The notes beneath the pieces are model-generated. The model was not told where the DNA came from and searched no databases. It was given only the letters and a program-made list of their open reading frames with translations. Below, in pieces: positions 38,306 to 46,929 of a DNA stretch of 64,000 nt. The first letter of the stretch is position 1; every line of letters begins with the position of its first letter. The DNA comes from Candidatus Thiosymbion ectosymbiont of Catanema sp. Cochon2018 (lineage in GTDB: Bacteria; Pseudomonadota; Gammaproteobacteria; Chromatiales; Chromatiaceae), in the NCBI GenBank assembly GCA_011392765.1, contig WYCW01000001.1, positions 1,801,714-1,865,713 on the forward strand. The letters run 5' to 3'. The position numbers and the translations under genes are program-made.

Positions 38306-38449
38306 TCACTCGAGACAGAAAGCAAAGAGGGCAAAAATTCTTTCGTTGTCATCCACCACGCTGTGCAGTGAGACCTCGCCCGCTCTGTCCAAGACTTCGA
38401 GCAGGTCGGAGAACTCAGTATGGAGGCGGTCAATAACCGTCGAACCCAT
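38306..38449 (-). CDS. Small ORF after the DUF262 gene, possibly a truncated partner
   Basis: A 47-residue frame, MGSTVIDRLHTEFSDLL to ALFAFCLE. A strong GGAGGTGG ribosome site overlaps the DUF262 stop codon and lies four bases before ATG 38449. Helical character and position recall the N-terminus of HEPN-type proteins that often follow DUF262 genes, but the protein is far too short to be complete. Either a small protein in its own right or a remnant; not resolvable here. Confidence 0.5.
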   Translation of the reverse strand: MGSTVIDRLHTEFSDLLEVLDRAGEVSLHSVVDDNERIFALFAFCLE

Positions 38450-38460
38450 GGTACCACCTC

Positions 38461-39633
38461 CTAAAGTGCTCCGATAATTGCCCGTGCCCGGTCGAGTCTC
38501 TTCTTCACATTTGTGGTTTGTGTAGTCCCTGCCTGAGCCGCCGCCGCAAACTCCTTATCGGTTTCGAGGATATGTAGATGTTCGGTATCGAGTATACCCG
38601 AAGCGGGTCGCCGCTCGGCAAATGCCGTTCCACAGGCCGCCGTGAACACGGCCTCATAGAGTGCAATGTTGAACTGTTTGCTCTTCTTGCTTAAGAACGC
38701 ATCCTCCGGTAGGCCCGAGCACGCTTGCAGAAAGGATACGAAGAGCTCCCGGAGGTAATCATTCTGCCCAGGACTGTGCTTCTTGCATTTCCTTGAAAAC
38801 TGGTTGAGGAACTTGACCATGGAAGGTGCATAGCTCTTACCGTCGATCAGCATGGCGAATCCCCGCAGGAGGATTTCGATATCCTTCATGTGCAGGTCCG
38901 GCTCATTCTGTCGAAGAATACTCCGCCACGCCGATTCGGTATTGATGTGATAGAGCATTTCATAGAACTTCGAATGCTCCATACTCGTTCGGATTTCTTG
39001 CGGACGCAGGTTGATGCCTCCGGTATTGAGCCGGTTGAAGACCTCATACATCGATGAGTGGTCATCGGAGGGTATATTCTGTTTGACGATAATATTACGG
39101 ATCGGCCGCAGATCCAGCTGCGTCTTGTAGTCTCCCAGCGTGGCATAGTTCAGGCCCTTGAATTTGTTCTTATGGTCGGGAAGCCTTTCGGGCAATTGAA
39201 GATTGAAGGTCTGGAAATATTTGTCGTCGTGGAGTATTTCATCCGGAATATGACCATCGAGGTCAAAGATCGATCGTAGCGCCACGCGCTTCTCTTTGCG
39301 CGGGAAACGTTGCTTGATGAAATAGTAGACGGACATCAGGCGTTGCTGTCCATCGATCACCAGAAACCTGTTGCGCGCTTCCTCGTACAGAAAGAGTTGC
39401 GGCACCGGCAGGCCGAGGATCAGCGACTCGATCAGTTTGGAGGCACGCCCTAAATCCCAAACGAAGTTGCGTTGAAAGCCGGGGATGCGGATTGCACCGG
39501 ACTCCATGAAGCTGAACAAAGTCATCACATTGAAGTCATTGGGAGTCGCCGTTATTTCATACTCCTCGACCTGTAGCTCCTCCCCATCTTCCACGTAATC
39601 GTCAAACCAATCCGACTGCCCGTTGTCGTTCAT
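38461..39633 (-). CDS. DUF262 (GmrSD-type N-terminal) protein
   Basis: A 390-residue protein. IRIPGFQRNFVWDLGRASKLIESLILGLPVPQ (read as two halves) and FLVIDGQQRLMSVYYF hold the DUF262 signature, with the DGQQR motif that binds nucleotide in ParB-like folds; VFNRLNTGG is the third conserved block. DUF262 forms the NTPase part of GmrSD type IV restriction and related defence proteins. The HNH DUF1524 nuclease half is absent, and the downstream partner is only a 47-residue frame. ATG 39633 has GGGG upstream. A MITE end lies just before it (39648-39664). A defence role is plausible but effector is not seen. Confidence 0.9.
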   Translation of the reverse strand: MNDNGQSDWFDDYVEDGEELQVEEYEITATPNDFNVMTLFSFMESGAIRIPGFQRNFVWDLGRASKLIESLILGLPVPQLFLYEEARNRFLVIDGQQRLMSVYYFIKQRFPRKEKRVALRSIFDLDGHIPDEILHDDKYFQTFNLQLPERLPDHKNKFKGLNYATLGDYKTQLDLRPIRNIIVKQNIPSDDHSSMYEVFNRLNTGGINLRPQEIRTSMEHSKFYEMLYHINTESAWRSILRQNEPDLHMKDIEILLRGFAMLIDGKSYAPSMVKFLNQFSRKCKKHSPGQNDYLRELFVSFLQACSGLPEDAFLSKKSKQFNIALYEAVFTAACGTAFAERRPASGILDTEHLHILETDKEFAAAAQAGTTQTTNVKKRLDRARAIIGAL

Positions 39634-40034
39634 GACCAACCCCCATCTTTTTCAAGGCGCCCTAAAACCGTAGATGCGTGTATTGGGCACGCCGCCGACC
39701 TGCCGGGAAGTACTCCCCATTGATGGGCACGCTTCGCTTTGTGCCCCCTGACCAGCAATTGCGGCCCACAAACCTCGTGGAGACCTGAACCTCAAAACCA
39801 TCCTGATGGGCGCTTGCTTTGCCCATCCTACGGGCCTTGCCCAACCTGCACCGCCGGTGAGATAAATTCACGTCTGAAAAGTGTGAAAATGTTAGCATAA
39901 GTGGTTTCCGAATCGGTATGTCCACTCGATACAAGGTCCATTCACGCATCCTGCATATCCAAAAGGATAGGGACAGTCTGCGTGGAGAGTTCGAAAGAAG
40001 TGCCTCCCCAACAACATATCGCCGTTGAACCTCA

Positions 40035-41495
40035 ATGCTGAACGAAGAACAGACACCGGCCGCCGACTACGAGCGGCGGCGTGCAGGGATTCTCCTCCAC
40101 CTGACCTCCCTGCCGGGGGCGGGTCCCTGTGGCTCACTCGGCCCCCAGGCCCACCGCTTCGTGGGCCTTCTCGCCGACTGCGGTATGTCGGTATGGCAGA
40201 TGTTGCCGATCGGGCCCACGGAGGCAGGCGGCTCGCCGTATCAGACCAACTCGGCCCATGCCGGGAATCCGCGCCTGATCGCCCTCGAGCCCCTGCTGGA
40301 GCGTGGTTGGGCCCTCCCCGGAGACGATGCCAACGGCGAAGCCCTGCGTCGTTACTGGGACGGATTTAGGAAACGCGCTTCAGATGCGGACCGGCAGGCA
40401 CTGATCGACTTCGCGGTGGAGAACGATTATTGGTTGGACAACTACAGCCTGTTTCGGGCCCTGCACGAAGAGCAGCAAACCCCCTGGTGGGACTGGCCGC
40501 CGGCCCTGCGCCGACGTGACCCCGACGCCTTGGCGCAGGCCAGGCTGCGTCTGGACGAAGACTTCAGCTATATCCGCTTCGAGCAATTTCTGTTCTTCAA
40601 CCAGTGGCAGCTCCTGCGTGGACACGCCAACGCAGTCGGCATCGAACTCTTCGGCGACATGCCCATCTTCGTGGCCCACGACAGCGCCGAGGTCTGGGCC
40701 CGTCCCCGTGATTTCGATCTGAACGAAGACGGCAGCCCCCGGGTCGTGGCCGGGGTACCGCCGGATTACTTTTCCGCCACCGGCCAACGCTGGGGCAATC
40801 CCCTGTATCGCTGGGACCGGATGCGGGCCGACGGTTTTCGTTTCTGGGTGGATCGGATCCGCACCCAGCTACGTCTATTCGACATGGTACGCATCGACCA
40901 CTTCCGGGGGTTTGATGCCTGCTGGGAGATCCCAGCGGAGGAGAAGACCGCCGTCAAGGGGCGCTGGGTAGCGGCCCCCGGCGACGAGCTGTTCGAATGT
41001 CTGCACCGACACTTCGGCCGCTTGCCCCTGATCGCGGAGGACCTCGGGGTCATCACCCCGGAGGTGGACGCCCTGCGCAAGAAGCATCACCTGCCCGGCA
41101 TGCGGGTACTGCAGTTCGCCTTCTCCGAAGAAGCCCCCAATCCCCACCAGCCCTTCCTCCATGACCGCGACTCAGTGGTCTACACCGGCACCCATGACAA
41201 CGACACTACCCTCGGTTGGTATCGGTCCCTGGATACGGCAACCCGCGATCAGGTCGATACCTACCTGGGATACCCGTCGGAGGACATGCCCTGGCCGCTG
41301 ATACGATGCGCCCTGGGTTCGTGCGCTCAGTTGGCGATCCTGCCCATGCAGGACGTGTTGGGCCTCGACGGCGAGCACCGCATGAATCTGCCGGGCACGA
41401 GCGAGGGCAATTGGGGCTGGCGTTTTTCCTGGGACCAGGCAGGGCCCGAGCTTGCCGACCGGATGCTGAGCTTGGTCAAGCTCTACGGGCGGTGA
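40035..41495 (+). CDS. malQ: 4-alpha-glucanotransferase (amylomaltase)
   Basis: A 486-residue GH77 enzyme that transfers maltodextrin chains in glycogen and starch breakdown. GILLHLTSLPG and WQMLPIGPTEAGGSPYQ are N-terminal signatures; catalytic Asp in VRIDHFRGF, Glu in LPLIAEDLGVIT, and Asp in YTGTHDNDT are present. NLPGTSEGNWGWR near the end is typical. Length fits the bacterial type without the extra N-terminal domain. ATG 40035. It is divergent from the DUF262 gene; with glgB it forms a split glycogen locus. Confidence 0.97.
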   Translation: MLNEEQTPAADYERRRAGILLHLTSLPGAGPCGSLGPQAHRFVGLLADCGMSVWQMLPIGPTEAGGSPYQTNSAHAGNPRLIALEPLLERGWALPGDDANGEALRRYWDGFRKRASDADRQALIDFAVENDYWLDNYSLFRALHEEQQTPWWDWPPALRRRDPDALAQARLRLDEDFSYIRFEQFLFFNQWQLLRGHANAVGIELFGDMPIFVAHDSAEVWARPRDFDLNEDGSPRVVAGVPPDYFSATGQRWGNPLYRWDRMRADGFRFWVDRIRTQLRLFDMVRIDHFRGFDACWEIPAEEKTAVKGRWVAAPGDELFECLHRHFGRLPLIAEDLGVITPEVDALRKKHHLPGMRVLQFAFSEEAPNPHQPFLHDRDSVVYTGTHDNDTTLGWYRSLDTATRDQVDTYLGYPSEDMPWPLIRCALGSCAQLAILPMQDVLGLDGEHRMNLPGTSEGNWGWRFSWDQAGPELADRMLSLVKLYGR

Positions 41496-41665
41496 GGCGG
41501 CAGGGCGGAGAGGCCGCGTAGGGCGAGAAAATGACGGGTTTCCACCTTACCGTCGTTCCGGGTGGGGCCCCGGAACTTGGTCGTCCAGGGACGGCAACTT
41601 GAAAATAGCACTGACATCCGCACAAAGGGTTGCGGGCGGCCCTGCCCATACCTGATTATCGGGTC

Positions 41666-42109
41666 ATGGGATCGAAAAGCGACAACTTCTGGGAGACCAC
41701 CACGCTGGCCGCAATGACCCCGGAGCAGTGGGAGTCCCTCTGCGACGGCTGCGCCAAGTGTTGTCTGGAAAAGCTCGAGGACGAGGACACGGGGCGCATT
41801 TATTACACCAACGTGGCCTGCAAACTGTTGGACCTGAATACCTGCCGTTGCGGCGACTATGCCCATCGGGCCGCGATCGTCCCCAGCTGCATAACCCTGA
41901 CGCCGGCCCTGCTGGAGCAACCCCGGTGGCTCCCTGCCACCTGCGCTTACCGGCTGCTTGCGGAGCAACGGCTCCTGCCCGCCTGGCACCCGCTGATCAC
42001 CGGTTGTCCCGAAACCGTGTCGGAGGCCGGAGCGTCCGTCCACGGGCGCGTTATCAGCGAGGAAGACGCGGGTCCTCTGGTACAGCACCTCGTCGACTGG
42101 GTTGAATAG
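41666..42109 (+). CDS. YcgN-family cysteine-cluster protein (UPF0260)
   Basis: A 147-residue protein. CDGCAKCCLEKLEDEDTG, YYTNVACKLLDLNTCRC and LPATCAYRLLAEQRLLPAWHPL match the UPF0260/YcgN family closely, including the conserved cysteines that may bind zinc or an iron-sulfur centre. ATG 41666 gives MGSKSDNFW, equivalent to the family start; a longer frame to 41630 is unlikely. Function in the family is unknown. A MITE follows 20 bases after the stop. Confidence 0.95.
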   Translation: MGSKSDNFWETTTLAAMTPEQWESLCDGCAKCCLEKLEDEDTGRIYYTNVACKLLDLNTCRCGDYAHRAAIVPSCITLTPALLEQPRWLPATCAYRLLAEQRLLPAWHPLITGCPETVSEAGASVHGRVISEEDAGPLVQHLVDWVE

Positions 42110-42129
42110 TCGGGGGCCTTTCAGGCCAT

Positions 42130-42234
42130 GAAGGACACCTTGAAAAATACGATTTTCGTCAACAGGATGTCTGCTGAATAATCAATGGGTTAGAGTCTCC
42201 CTATTGGTGAAAACACCTACTTTCAAGGTGCCCT
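42130..42234. repeat. MITE-like repeat, AGGGCACCTTGAAAA family
   Basis: Ends AAGGACACCTTGAAAAAT and ACTTTCAAGGTGCCCT. Interior similar to 34841-34942 (ATCAATGG..TTAGAGT..ATTGGTGAAAA). Confidence 0.9.
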
Positions 42235-42493
42235 GAAATTGTTGTCAGAAACAGCCAAATCTGTTCAAAATGACAGCTGCGCGCTCATTCCCGCGCTCCA
42301 GCAGAAGTTGATAGTCGGGCGGCTGGGTTTAGTTCCTCAACTACAGGCTTCCGCACCGATCGTGTTGTGGCTCAGCGAACGGGACCCGTAGCCCACCGCC
42401 TCGGCATCAGGAACCGAGGTCGCACGCCTTCTTGAATAAAGCACACAAATTCAAAAGTATTTGATCTCAGCATTAGGCACAGGTGCATTATTA

Positions 42494-42622
42494 ATGGCTG
42501 ACAACAATACAATTAAAGCAGCAGGAAGTGTCGCCGCAATCGCAGCACTATTAACGCCTTCAGAAACAAGTCCGATTAAACATGCAGCTGTAGCTGCATG
42601 GCTTGCCGCTAGTGCAGCATAG
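42494..42622 (+). CDS. Possible 42-residue alanine-rich small protein
   Basis: ATG 42494 to TAG 42620-42622 encodes MADNNTIKAAGSVAAIAA and on to AAWLAASAA. The composition is helical and amphipathic or membrane-seeking. Upstream in-frame codons (KYLISALGTGALL) could extend it by about 12 residues. No clear ribosome site. AT-rich local composition differs from the neighbours. It could be a small membrane peptide or chance; low confidence. Bases 42235-42493 hold nothing else I recognise. Confidence 0.3.
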   Translation: MADNNTIKAAGSVAAIAALLTPSETSPIKHAAVAAWLAASAA

Positions 42623-42694
42623 TAAAAATCCAGAGACCATTTCCTTACGATCAGGCGGTCAACAAGTTGCCAGCACAAGTCCAAATTACAATTA

Positions 42695-42815
42695 GAACCA
42701 CGGATGGACACGAATAAACACGGATTATGATCCGTGTTTATCCGTGTCCATCCGTGGTTCTTCAGTGCGGTTGGTAACGCCTCGTCGGTCTGAGGCGAAG
42801 CCTCGTTGGTATTGC
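42695..42815. repeat. R1-family dispersed repeat, partial
   Basis: Hairpin ACACGGATTATGATCCGTGT within GGATGGACACG / CGTGTCCATCC, then GGTTCTTC and the R1 end GAGGCGAAGCCTCGTT. The left half of R1 is missing. Confidence 0.9.
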
Positions 42816-42843
42816 ATTTTTAATCAAGGCGGTGGATACAGCC

Positions 42844-43009
42844 CAATGCCATTAAGTTAAGCGTTACCGGCTAGCAAAAGAGAGGAAACATCACAAATCA
42901 CACGAATCCTCACGGATTGATTCGCGCGATTCGTAGGTTGGGCAAAGCCCGCCAGGGACGGTGGGCGTGCCCAACACCGGTGTTGGGCTACGACAAGCGG
43001 CCAGCAGCT
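42844..43009. repeat. MITE-like repeat, CAATGCCATTAAGTTAA family, one end lost
   Basis: Left end CAATGCCATTAAGTTAAGCG; interior nearly identical to 25048-25256. The right end stops at GCCAGCAGCTAA, which forms the stop codon region of rdgC. Confidence 0.88.
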
Positions 43010-43907
43010 AACCAGCCAGCTCGAATATCTCCTCCAGGTACGCGATCAGCTCGCGCAATTGCAGCACCATGATGGCGAACTCGGCATCGAAGCGGGCCGC
43101 TTCGTCCTCGATATCCGGCTCCAGGGCCTCGTCGAGCAGGGTGTCGGCAAACCGCAGACGCCGCAGAGAAAGGTCTTCCTGCAACAGAAATTCCAACTGC
43201 TCTCGCCAGTGGAGGGCAAGCTTGACCACTTCTTTGCCGGCTCGCAGGTGGGTAGCGATCTCCTCTCCGTCCAGGTCCTGTCCGCTGCAGCGCACCAGGG
43301 CCCGTTCATCGCGGGGGTCGCGCAGCTCGCACGCATCCCCCAGCTCCAGGCCATCGGGAATCTCTCCGGTTGCCACCCACCGGGTCATCAGGGCCACCGG
43401 CGGGTTTCTTGGACGCGGCGGACGGACCGGGAACGAGCCCAACGTTTCCCGGAGCAGCTCGACCAGTTCCTCGGCGCCTTTCTCGCTGGCGGCATCCACC
43501 ACCATCCAACCCGCAACCAGGTCCAGATAGGCATGGATCTGCCGCGACCGGGTGAAGGCCCGCGGCAGCATGTCCAGCAGGACCTCCTCGCGCAGCTGTC
43601 GGCGCTCCCTACGCCCAATGGTACGTGCCTCTCGCGTCTCGAGGTCCGCCACCCGCTCGTCCAGGGCCTCACCGACGACGGCGGCGGGCAACAGCCGCTC
43701 CTGGCGCCGTGCGCACAGGGCACTGCAACCATTGCCTGCGTGACTCAGCGCCCGCGTCTGCTCCCCTAGGGGCGGATGCCAACCGAGACTGGCGGCCTGC
43801 AGCGGGCCACAGGGGCGGAATCGGTGCTCCGAGAGCCGCCCCTCGAGGCCGTCCATATCGATGGCGGACGGTTCCTCCAAGCGATAAAGATGGGCATTCT
43901 TGAACAC
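43008..43907 (-). CDS. rdgC: Recombination-associated protein RdgC
   Basis: A 299-residue ring-forming dsDNA-binding protein that modulates RecA. The N-terminus MFKNAHLYRL, GWHPPLG, LLPAAVVGEALDERV and a conserved C-terminal FDAEFAIMVLQLRELI are typical; length matches the E. coli protein (303). It is the last gene of the erpA-to-rdgC run on the minus strand. The TAG stop lies at the edge of a truncated MITE, so the last residues (ELAG) may have been altered. Confidence 0.95.
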   Translation of the reverse strand: MFKNAHLYRLEEPSAIDMDGLEGRLSEHRFRPCGPLQAASLGWHPPLGEQTRALSHAGNGCSALCARRQERLLPAAVVGEALDERVADLETREARTIGRRERRQLREEVLLDMLPRAFTRSRQIHAYLDLVAGWMVVDAASEKGAEELVELLRETLGSFPVRPPRPRNPPVALMTRWVATGEIPDGLELGDACELRDPRDERALVRCSGQDLDGEEIATHLRAGKEVVKLALHWREQLEFLLQEDLSLRRLRFADTLLDEALEPDIEDEAARFDAEFAIMVLQLRELIAYLEEIFELAG

Positions 43908-43909
43908 GA

Positions 43910-44434
43910 TTATCCCGCTGCAGGCGCTGAAGGGGCGGGATTATCCGGACTGTCGCCATCACCGGCGGTCTCATCCGCCGCAGCGTCCTCTTCCGCCGGA
44001 TCTTCTTCATCGTCGGTCGGTTTCTCTTCTTCGTCTTCCTCGCCTTCTTCCTGCTGATACAGCAGCTGCGGAATTTGAGGTTCCGCTATATGCACCAGCT
44101 CCCCATTGATCTCCGCACCTTCCGGTATCTCGATCATACGATAGTAGAGCTTACCCTCGATGCGTGCCCCCGAGTTCAACTCGGCACAATAGGTAGCCCG
44201 AACGTCGCCTTTGACGGTGCCGGCGAGTAAAACATGGGCAACGTCGACGTTACCCTCGATCACACCTGACCGTCCCAGGGTCAAGGCACATCCATCCGCC
44301 GATTGTCCACTGACATCGCCTATGACCTTGCCATCGACGTGCAACGCGCCGTTGAAGTGAATATCCCCGACAACTTCGGTATCCCCACCAATGATCGAGT
44401 CATAATCCGGTAGCTGCCGTCTCTTGTTTCCCAT
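43910..44434 (-). CDS. Bactofilin (polymer-forming cytoskeletal protein)
   Basis: A 174-residue protein. The central 100 residues are a right-handed beta-helix of Gly-Val-rich repeats (IIGGDTEVVGDIHFNGALHVDGKVIGDV continues in the same rhythm), the bactofilin fold that self-assembles without nucleotide. The C-terminal 55 residues are very acidic and proline-rich (EEGEEDEEEKPTDDEEDP). ATG 44434 has AGGA seven bases upstream; 44440 is alternative. In gammaproteobacteria this gene commonly follows the DUF6776-type gene, as here. It probably organises cell-envelope proteins. Confidence 0.94.
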   Translation of the reverse strand: MGNKRRQLPDYDSIIGGDTEVVGDIHFNGALHVDGKVIGDVSGQSADGCALTLGRSGVIEGNVDVAHVLLAGTVKGDVRATYCAELNSGARIEGKLYYRMIEIPEGAEINGELVHIAEPQIPQLLYQQEEGEEDEEEKPTDDEEDPAEEDAAADETAGDGDSPDNPAPSAPAAG

Positions 44435-44519
44435 TGGCATATCCTGCCGGTTGCGATTGTTCTACAGTCGGATAAAGTTACGAAGTGGAGTCGAGCTTCG
44501 AGCGAACTGCCGCCCCTCC

Positions 44520-45260
44520 TCACTCGACGCTCCAGGGAAAGGTCTCGCTGACCGGGATCAACTCGGCGGTTTTAGGTTTGATCTCGACCACCAGTTCCTC
44601 CGGCTCGAAGTCACCGGGTAGTTTGATGGAACCCTGAAAACTTTGAAAGTGTTTGAATTTCATCTTGTGCTTCCGTGGATCGGACCCCTTCAGCTTGTCG
44701 AGGGAGAGGGCCGTTGCCTTACCGTCACGCCAGCCGATAACCTGGATCTCGACCTCCCCGACGGACTCGCCGAAGTCCTGAATCAGCTGCCGAATGGTAA
44801 AGTTGTACCGGAATTCGTCCGGTTTGCCGGTTTCTTCCACCTTTAAATCCTTCGGCTGCAGGATCCCTCTACCGCCTTCCTGGATCAAACGCCTCAGGAA
44901 AGATACCTCCTTCTCCAGCCCGAGTCGTTCATCCTGCGCCTCTTTCAACTGCTTCGATAAGTTGCGATTGACCTCACGATCGATCTGTTGCGATTGTTTT
45001 AAAGCGATGCCTTGCTGCTTCAAGTTCGAGACTTCCGTGGCGAGCGCATCGCACCCCCCGCCGGCCGTGTCCCCAGGCGTGGACACGCATTCATTCGGCG
45101 GTTTCGGTGCCTCCTCGGCCCGAAACCGTTTCCCGACCGAGAAGGCTCCGGCAATCGCGGCTGCAAATGCCACCAAAACCAACAGGATGAGGGCCGCGTG
45201 CGCAGCACCGCTGGGCGATTGAACGATCTTAGGAGTCTCAATGCGTCTCTGTCGGGCCAT
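44520..45260 (-). CDS. DUF6776-type membrane coiled-coil protein
   Basis: A 246-residue inner-membrane protein. One TM helix lies near residues 20-40 (AALILLVLVAFAAAIAGAF), a coiled coil at about 75-115 (QQIDREVNRNLSKQLKEAQ), then a beta-rich C-terminal domain (FRYNFTIRQLI ... PGDFEPEELVVEIKPK). Its position between argC and a bactofilin gene is the arrangement in many gammaproteobacteria, where it is annotated as a conserved hypothetical protein. Probably a periplasmic-domain partner of the bactofilin; no enzyme motif. Confidence 0.85.
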   Translation of the reverse strand: MARQRRIETPKIVQSPSGAAHAALILLVLVAFAAAIAGAFSVGKRFRAEEAPKPPNECVSTPGDTAGGGCDALATEVSNLKQQGIALKQSQQIDREVNRNLSKQLKEAQDERLGLEKEVSFLRRLIQEGGRGILQPKDLKVEETGKPDEFRYNFTIRQLIQDFGESVGEVEIQVIGWRDGKATALSLDKLKGSDPRKHKMKFKHFQSFQGSIKLPGDFEPEELVVEIKPKTAELIPVSETFPWSVE

Positions 45261-45271
45261 AATGCCAAACC

Positions 45272-46303
45272 TCAGGGTAACAAAGCGGTGCCCGTCAGGG
45301 CCATGGATTCATCGAAACCGAACATCAGGTTCATATTCTGAACGGCCTGACCGGCAGCCCCCTTGACTAGATTGTCGATAACCGACTGTACCACAACTGT
45401 GCCGTGGCCCAACGGCTCGGTGACGGCGATCCGACAATGATTGCTGCCGCGGACCGATCGGGTCTCCGGGTGCGATCCGGCGGGCAGCACATCGACGAAA
45501 GGTTCCTCCGCGTAGCGCCCCTCGAACAGGGTCTGGAGGTCCGCACCGGAATTGCCGAGACGGGCATACAATGTCGCTTCGATACCCCGGATCATGGGAA
45601 CCAGATGGGGCACGAATGTCAGTCGCAGCTCACCCTTCGCAAAAGGTGCAAGATTCCGGGAGATCTCGGGTAGATGGCGATGCCCGCCGACCGCATAGGC
45701 CTTGAAGCTCTCGCCGACTTCGGCCATCAGCATCCCCACGCCGGCCATGCGCCCGGCCCCACTGACCCCGGACTTGGCGTCCGCCACCAACCAACCGGGG
45801 TCCACCAACCCCGCCTCCAGCAACGGTAGAAAACCAAGCAGGACCGCAGTCGGATAACAGCCCGGGTTGGCCACCAGGCGGGCCGTCCGAATCGCGTCCC
45901 GATTGAGCTCGGGAAGACCATAGACGGCCTCTTCGAGGAGGTCGGGAGAAGCATGGGGCATCCCGTACCAACGCTCCCACAGGGCACCATCCTTGAGCCG
46001 GAAATCCGCGGCGAGATCGATGACGCGGGTCCCCTGCCCCCAAAGCTCCGGCACCAGCTTCATGGCGGTGCCGTTAGGGGTCGCGAAGAATATCAGGTCG
46101 CACTCGGACAATACGGACAGGTCCGGCTCGGTAAACAGCAAATCGACCTGCCCGCGCAGATGTGCAAACAGGTCCGCTACTGCGGTGCCGGCCTCCGCCC
46201 GCGATGTGATTGCCGTCAGTGAGACTTGTGGGTGGCCCACCAAAATGCGCAGCAGCTCCGCGCCCGTATAGCCGGTTCCCCCGACGATGCCGACCCGGAT
46301 CAT
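45272..46303 (-). CDS. argC: N-acetyl-gamma-glutamyl-phosphate reductase
   Basis: A 343-residue NADPH enzyme of arginine synthesis, reducing N-acetylglutamyl phosphate to the semialdehyde. [18 protein letters not shown] is the dinucleotide site; [13 protein letters not shown] holds the catalytic Cys; HRHLPEI and HLVPMIRGI carry the conserved His and Arg residues. Length fits the bacterial type. ATG 46303 is chosen; 46315 (MSRG) is an in-frame alternative. Downstream of the Fe-S carrier gene and 11 bases before the DUF6776 gene. Confidence 0.97.
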   Translation of the reverse strand: MIRVGIVGGTGYTGAELLRILVGHPQVSLTAITSRAEAGTAVADLFAHLRGQVDLLFTEPDLSVLSECDLIFFATPNGTAMKLVPELWGQGTRVIDLAADFRLKDGALWERWYGMPHASPDLLEEAVYGLPELNRDAIRTARLVANPGCYPTAVLLGFLPLLEAGLVDPGWLVADAKSGVSGAGRMAGVGMLMAEVGESFKAYAVGGHRHLPEISRNLAPFAKGELRLTFVPHLVPMIRGIEATLYARLGNSGADLQTLFEGRYAEEPFVDVLPAGSHPETRSVRGSNHCRIAVTEPLGHGTVVVQSVIDNLVKGAAGQAVQNMNLMFGFDESMALTGTALLP

Positions 46304-46497
46304 ACCCCGGCTCATCTTGCCCGTACCAAGGCACCGCCGCCCGGCGGGACGGTTACGATCGGAAGATAGAGAAGAAAAAAGCGGCAACCGCCGCTTTGCA
46401 CAAAAATGATTGCCACTTTGTTATCGTTATTCGTCACGGGTCAGGGCGCACCCGGTTCCTTTCGCCCAAGGGACCGAAGGGCATTCCGATACGCGAA

Positions 46498-46857
46498 TCA
46501 GCCGCAACTACCGGCCGCTCCGCAGGTCCCGCAACCACCACCCATGGCGGGGAGGTTGTTGAACACGAAGCTGGCGTTGCCGCCGCCGTGATCGACGAAA
46601 TCGATCTCGACCCCGCGCAGGTAGGGAAGTGTACCCTCATCGACGATGATCTTGAACCCCCCGACCTCGAGGACACCGTCGTTGTCATTGACGCTGTCGG
46701 TAAAAGTCATGCCGAAGCTGATGCCGCTGCATCCGCCTGGGTTTGCGAACACACGCACGCCCCGGATGTTATCGTCGATCCCGGAAAAGAGCTCGCCTAT
46801 CTTGCTTTGGGCAGGCATAGTCAAGGAGAGGTCTTGCTCGGTGAGGGCCGCTGACAT
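46498..46857 (-). CDS. A-type iron-sulfur carrier (ErpA/IscA-like)
   Basis: A 119-residue HesB-fold protein that hands iron-sulfur clusters to apo-enzymes. NPGGCSGISFGMTF carries the first Cys; the tail CGTCGAAGSCG supplies the others (families usually have CGCG). The body (LEVGGFKIIVDEGTLPYLRG and VDHGGGNASFVFNNLPA) is typical. It sits upstream of argC, as erpA-like genes often do in this group. The exact subtype (ErpA vs a related A-type carrier) is unclear because of the lengthened Cys tail. Possible beneficiaries include NadA and the radical SAM protein. Confidence 0.92.
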   Translation of the reverse strand: MSAALTEQDLSLTMPAQSKIGELFSGIDDNIRGVRVFANPGGCSGISFGMTFTDSVNDNDGVLEVGGFKIIVDEGTLPYLRGVEIDFVDHGGGNASFVFNNLPAMGGGCGTCGAAGSCG

Positions 46858-46929
46858 CGGGTCATCTCCGAAAGTAGTACACTAGGCTACTATGCTAGCA
46901 GAAAGAATGTGGCTTTTTCATCCTTTACT

